From positions 1 to 16,198 of the forward strand of contig CABUAW010000055.1 in assembly GCA_902489645.1 (NCBI GenBank): a stretch of DNA of 16,198 nucleotides. Direction: 5' to 3'. Of this stretch, positions 14,410-16,198 are shown one piece after another (the stretch's first letter is position 1; every line of letters starts with the position of its first letter). This DNA comes from an uncultured Lachnospiraceae bacterium (GTDB lineage: Bacteria; Bacillota; Clostridia; Lachnospirales; Lachnospiraceae). A model generated the notes under the pieces. That model saw only the letters and a list, made by a program, of their open reading frames with translations. It made no database searches and was not told where the DNA came from. Position numbers and translations under genes: made by a program.

Positions 14410-16198
14410 ATGTTAGAAGAAAAACGATTTAAATTAAAAGCACCATACAAGCCCACCGGTGACCAGCCGCAGGCGATTGAAGCGCTGGTAAAAGGTTTTA
14501 AAGAGGGAAACCAGTTTCAGACGCTGCTGGGTGTGACCGGTTCGGGTAAGACGTTTACGATGGCAAATGTTATTCAGGCCTTGAACAAGCCGACGCTGGT
14601 TCTGGCCCACAATAAAACGCTGGCCGCCCAGCTTTATGGGGAATTCAAAGAGTTTTTCCCGGAGAATGCGGTGGAGTATTTTGTCTCGTATTATGATTAT
14701 TATCAGCCGGAGGCCTATGTGCCCCAGACAGATACGTATATTGCCAAGGATTCCTCGATTAATGATGAGATTGATAAGCTGCGCCATTCGGCAACGGCCG
14801 CTTTGACGGAACGGGAGGATGTCATTATTATATCCTCTGTTTCCTGTATTTATGGTTTGGGGAGTCCGATTGATTATAAGGAAATGGTTGTCTCGTTGCG
14901 TCCGGGGATGGAAAAAGAGCGGGATGACGTCGTCCGAAAGCTGATTGATATTCAATATGAGAGAAATGATATGGATTTTAAGCGCGGTACCTTCCGGGTG
15001 CATGGCGATGTGGTGGAGATTTATCCGGCGGCGGCCGAAGGTGAAGCGGTTCGGATAGAGTTTTTCGGAGACGAAGTGGACCGGATTACCTCCTTTGACC
15101 CATTGACGGGAGAAATTAAAGCGCGGTTGGAGCATGTGGCCATTTTTCCGGCGTCCCATTATGTTGTTTCCAAAGAAAAAATGGAAGCAGCGATTGTGAA
15201 TATTGAGCAGGAGCTTGAGGAACGGGTACAGTTTTTTAAAAGTGAAGACAAGCTATTGGAGGCGCAGCGGATTTCAGAACGGACGAATTTTGATATAGAG
15301 ATGATGCGGGAAACCGGCTTCTGTTCCGGAATTGAGAATTATTCGCGTCACCTGGCCGGATTAGAGCCGGGGGCTACGCCGCATACGCTGCTGGACTATT
15401 TTCCCGAGGATTTCCTTATTATTGTGGATGAATCCCATATGACCATTCCGCAGGTCCGGGGAATGTATGCGGGGGACCAATCCAGAAAAACCACGCTGGT
15501 AGATTATGGGTTCCGTTTACCGTCGGCGAAGGATAACCGTCCGTTGAATTTTCAGGAATTTGAAAGTAAGATTGACCAGATGTTGTTTGTTTCAGCGACG
15601 CCAAATGTTTATGAAGCGGAACATGAATTGCTGCGGACGGAACAGATTATCCGCCCGACAGGACTTTTGGACCCGGAAGTTTCGGTGCGTCCGGTAAAGG
15701 GCCAGATTGACGATTTAATCAGCGAAGTTAATCGGGAAACAAGTCAGGGGCATAAGGTGTTAATCACAACGTTGACCAAGCGTATGGCAGAGGATTTGAC
15801 GGATTATATGCGGGAAGCGGGGATTCGGGTGAAATATCTTCACTCAGATATCGATACGCTGGAGCGGACGGAAATCGTAAGAGATTTGCGAATGAACGTT
15901 TTTGATGTTCTTGTCGGTATCAACCTTTTAAGAGAGGGACTGGATATTCCGGAAATTACCCTAGTGGCTATTTTGGATGCGGACAAGGAGGGATTTCTCC
16001 GCTCGGAAACATCATTGATACAGACGATTGGACGTGCGGCACGAAATTCAGAGGGACATGTGATTATGTATGCCGATACGATGACAGATTCCATGAAGCG
16101 GGCCATCGATGAAACAAACCGACGCCGTAAAATTCAGCAGGCGTATAATGAGGAACACGGAATAACACCGCAGACGATAAAAAAAGCTGTCCGGGATT
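14410..16198 (+). CDS. uvrB: UvrABC system protein B (excinuclease subunit), 3' end cut by the window
   Basis: The damage-verifying helicase-like subunit of nucleotide excision repair; UvrA loads it on lesions and it recruits UvrC for incision. 596 codons are present; the last 60-70 residues, including the C-terminal UVR domain that contacts UvrC, lie beyond the edge. Visible landmarks are KAPYKPTGDQPQAI (10-23), Walker A GVTGSGKT (41-48), the lesion-probing beta-hairpin SYYDYYQPEAYVP (93-105), the helicase DESH box (340-343), FVSATP, and the motif VI region QTIGRAARN. The start ATG 14410 follows GGGAG (14397-14401). It has its own promoter and LexA box. No frameshift is seen. Confidence 0.98.
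   Translation, partial: MLEEKRFKLKAPYKPTGDQPQAIEALVKGFKEGNQFQTLLGVTGSGKTFTMANVIQALNKPTLVLAHNKTLAAQLYGEFKEFFPENAVEYFVSYYDYYQPEAYVPQTDTYIAKDSSINDEIDKLRHSATAALTEREDVIIISSVSCIYGLGSPIDYKEMVVSLRPGMEKERDDVVRKLIDIQYERNDMDFKRGTFRVHGDVVEIYPAAAEGEAVRIEFFGDEVDRITSFDPLTGEIKARLEHVAIFPASHYVVSKEKMEAAIVNIEQELEERVQFFKSEDKLLEAQRISERTNFDIEMMRETGFCSGIENYSRHLAGLEPGATPHTLLDYFPEDFLIIVDESHMTIPQVRGMYAGDQSRKTTLVDYGFRLPSAKDNRPLNFQEFESKIDQMLFVSATPNVYEAEHELLRTEQIIRPTGLLDPEVSVRPVKGQIDDLISEVNRETSQGHKVLITTLTKRMAEDLTDYMREAGIRVKYLHSDIDTLERTEIVRDLRMNVFDVLVGINLLREGLDIPEITLVAILDADKEGFLRSETSLIQTIGRAARNSEGHVIMYADTMTDSMKRAIDETNRRRKIQQAYNEEHGITPQTIKKAVRD

Noticed and set aside
14434..15159. Minus-strand open frame of 241 codons
   Set aside because: It is entirely antisense to uvrB, whose + strand reading is unambiguous.
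1..16198. CRISPR array, insertion sequence, prophage or integrase
   Set aside because: There is no regular direct-repeat array, no transposase or integrase reading frame, and no terminal inverted repeats around any gene block.

Overview
The window reads as chromosomal DNA of a low-to-mid GC Firmicute of class Clostridia, most likely a gut Lachnospiraceae-type anaerobe. This rests on the strong AGGAGG-type ribosome sites, TTGACA/TATAAT promoters, the style of the MATE, AraC and ABC genes, and a short LexA box in front of uvrB. All supported genes lie on the + strand. I see no tRNA, rRNA, CRISPR array, transposase or integrase.

Layout: (1) 1-51 holds the intrinsic terminator of an unseen upstream gene. 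(2) 144-3437 is a drug-efflux block: a MATE transporter, a MarR regulator, and a second MATE transporter that is a close paralogue of the first and overlaps the regulator. A long, perfect palindrome spans the end of the first MATE gene and the -35 box of the marR promoter. (3) 3438-8108 is a close-packed run: enolase, a 2-Cys peroxiredoxin (AhpC), a flavoprotein disulfide reductase whose domains are those of AhpF in swapped order, and an AraC-type regulator. It is preceded by a leader with several inverted repeats. (4) 8167-11800 is a regulatory repeat followed by two coupled ABC half-transporters, probably a heterodimer under control of the preceding AraC protein. (5) 11825-12748 is a small unit with an N-terminally short ArsR/SmtB repressor and a gene of unknown function (DUF3877-like), closed by a strong terminator. 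(6) 12758-14241 has a probable coding remnant, interrupted by one in-frame TGA, that contains a consensus promoter; this promoter probably drives a lower-GC AAA ATPase of the AAA_14/DUF4143 type. (7) 14301 to the end is uvrB with a consensus promoter and a LexA-type SOS box at the predicted transcription start; the gene runs off the window.

Functionally the window combines drug or metabolite efflux, peroxide defence (AhpC with its likely reductase), possible siderophore-type or other ABC transport, metal-sensor repression and DNA repair. The most unusual points are the AhpF-like protein with transposed domains sitting behind enolase and AhpC, the dual operator/terminator palindrome between the MATE genes, and the ArsR gene that starts almost at its own promoter and lacks the usual N-terminal helix.
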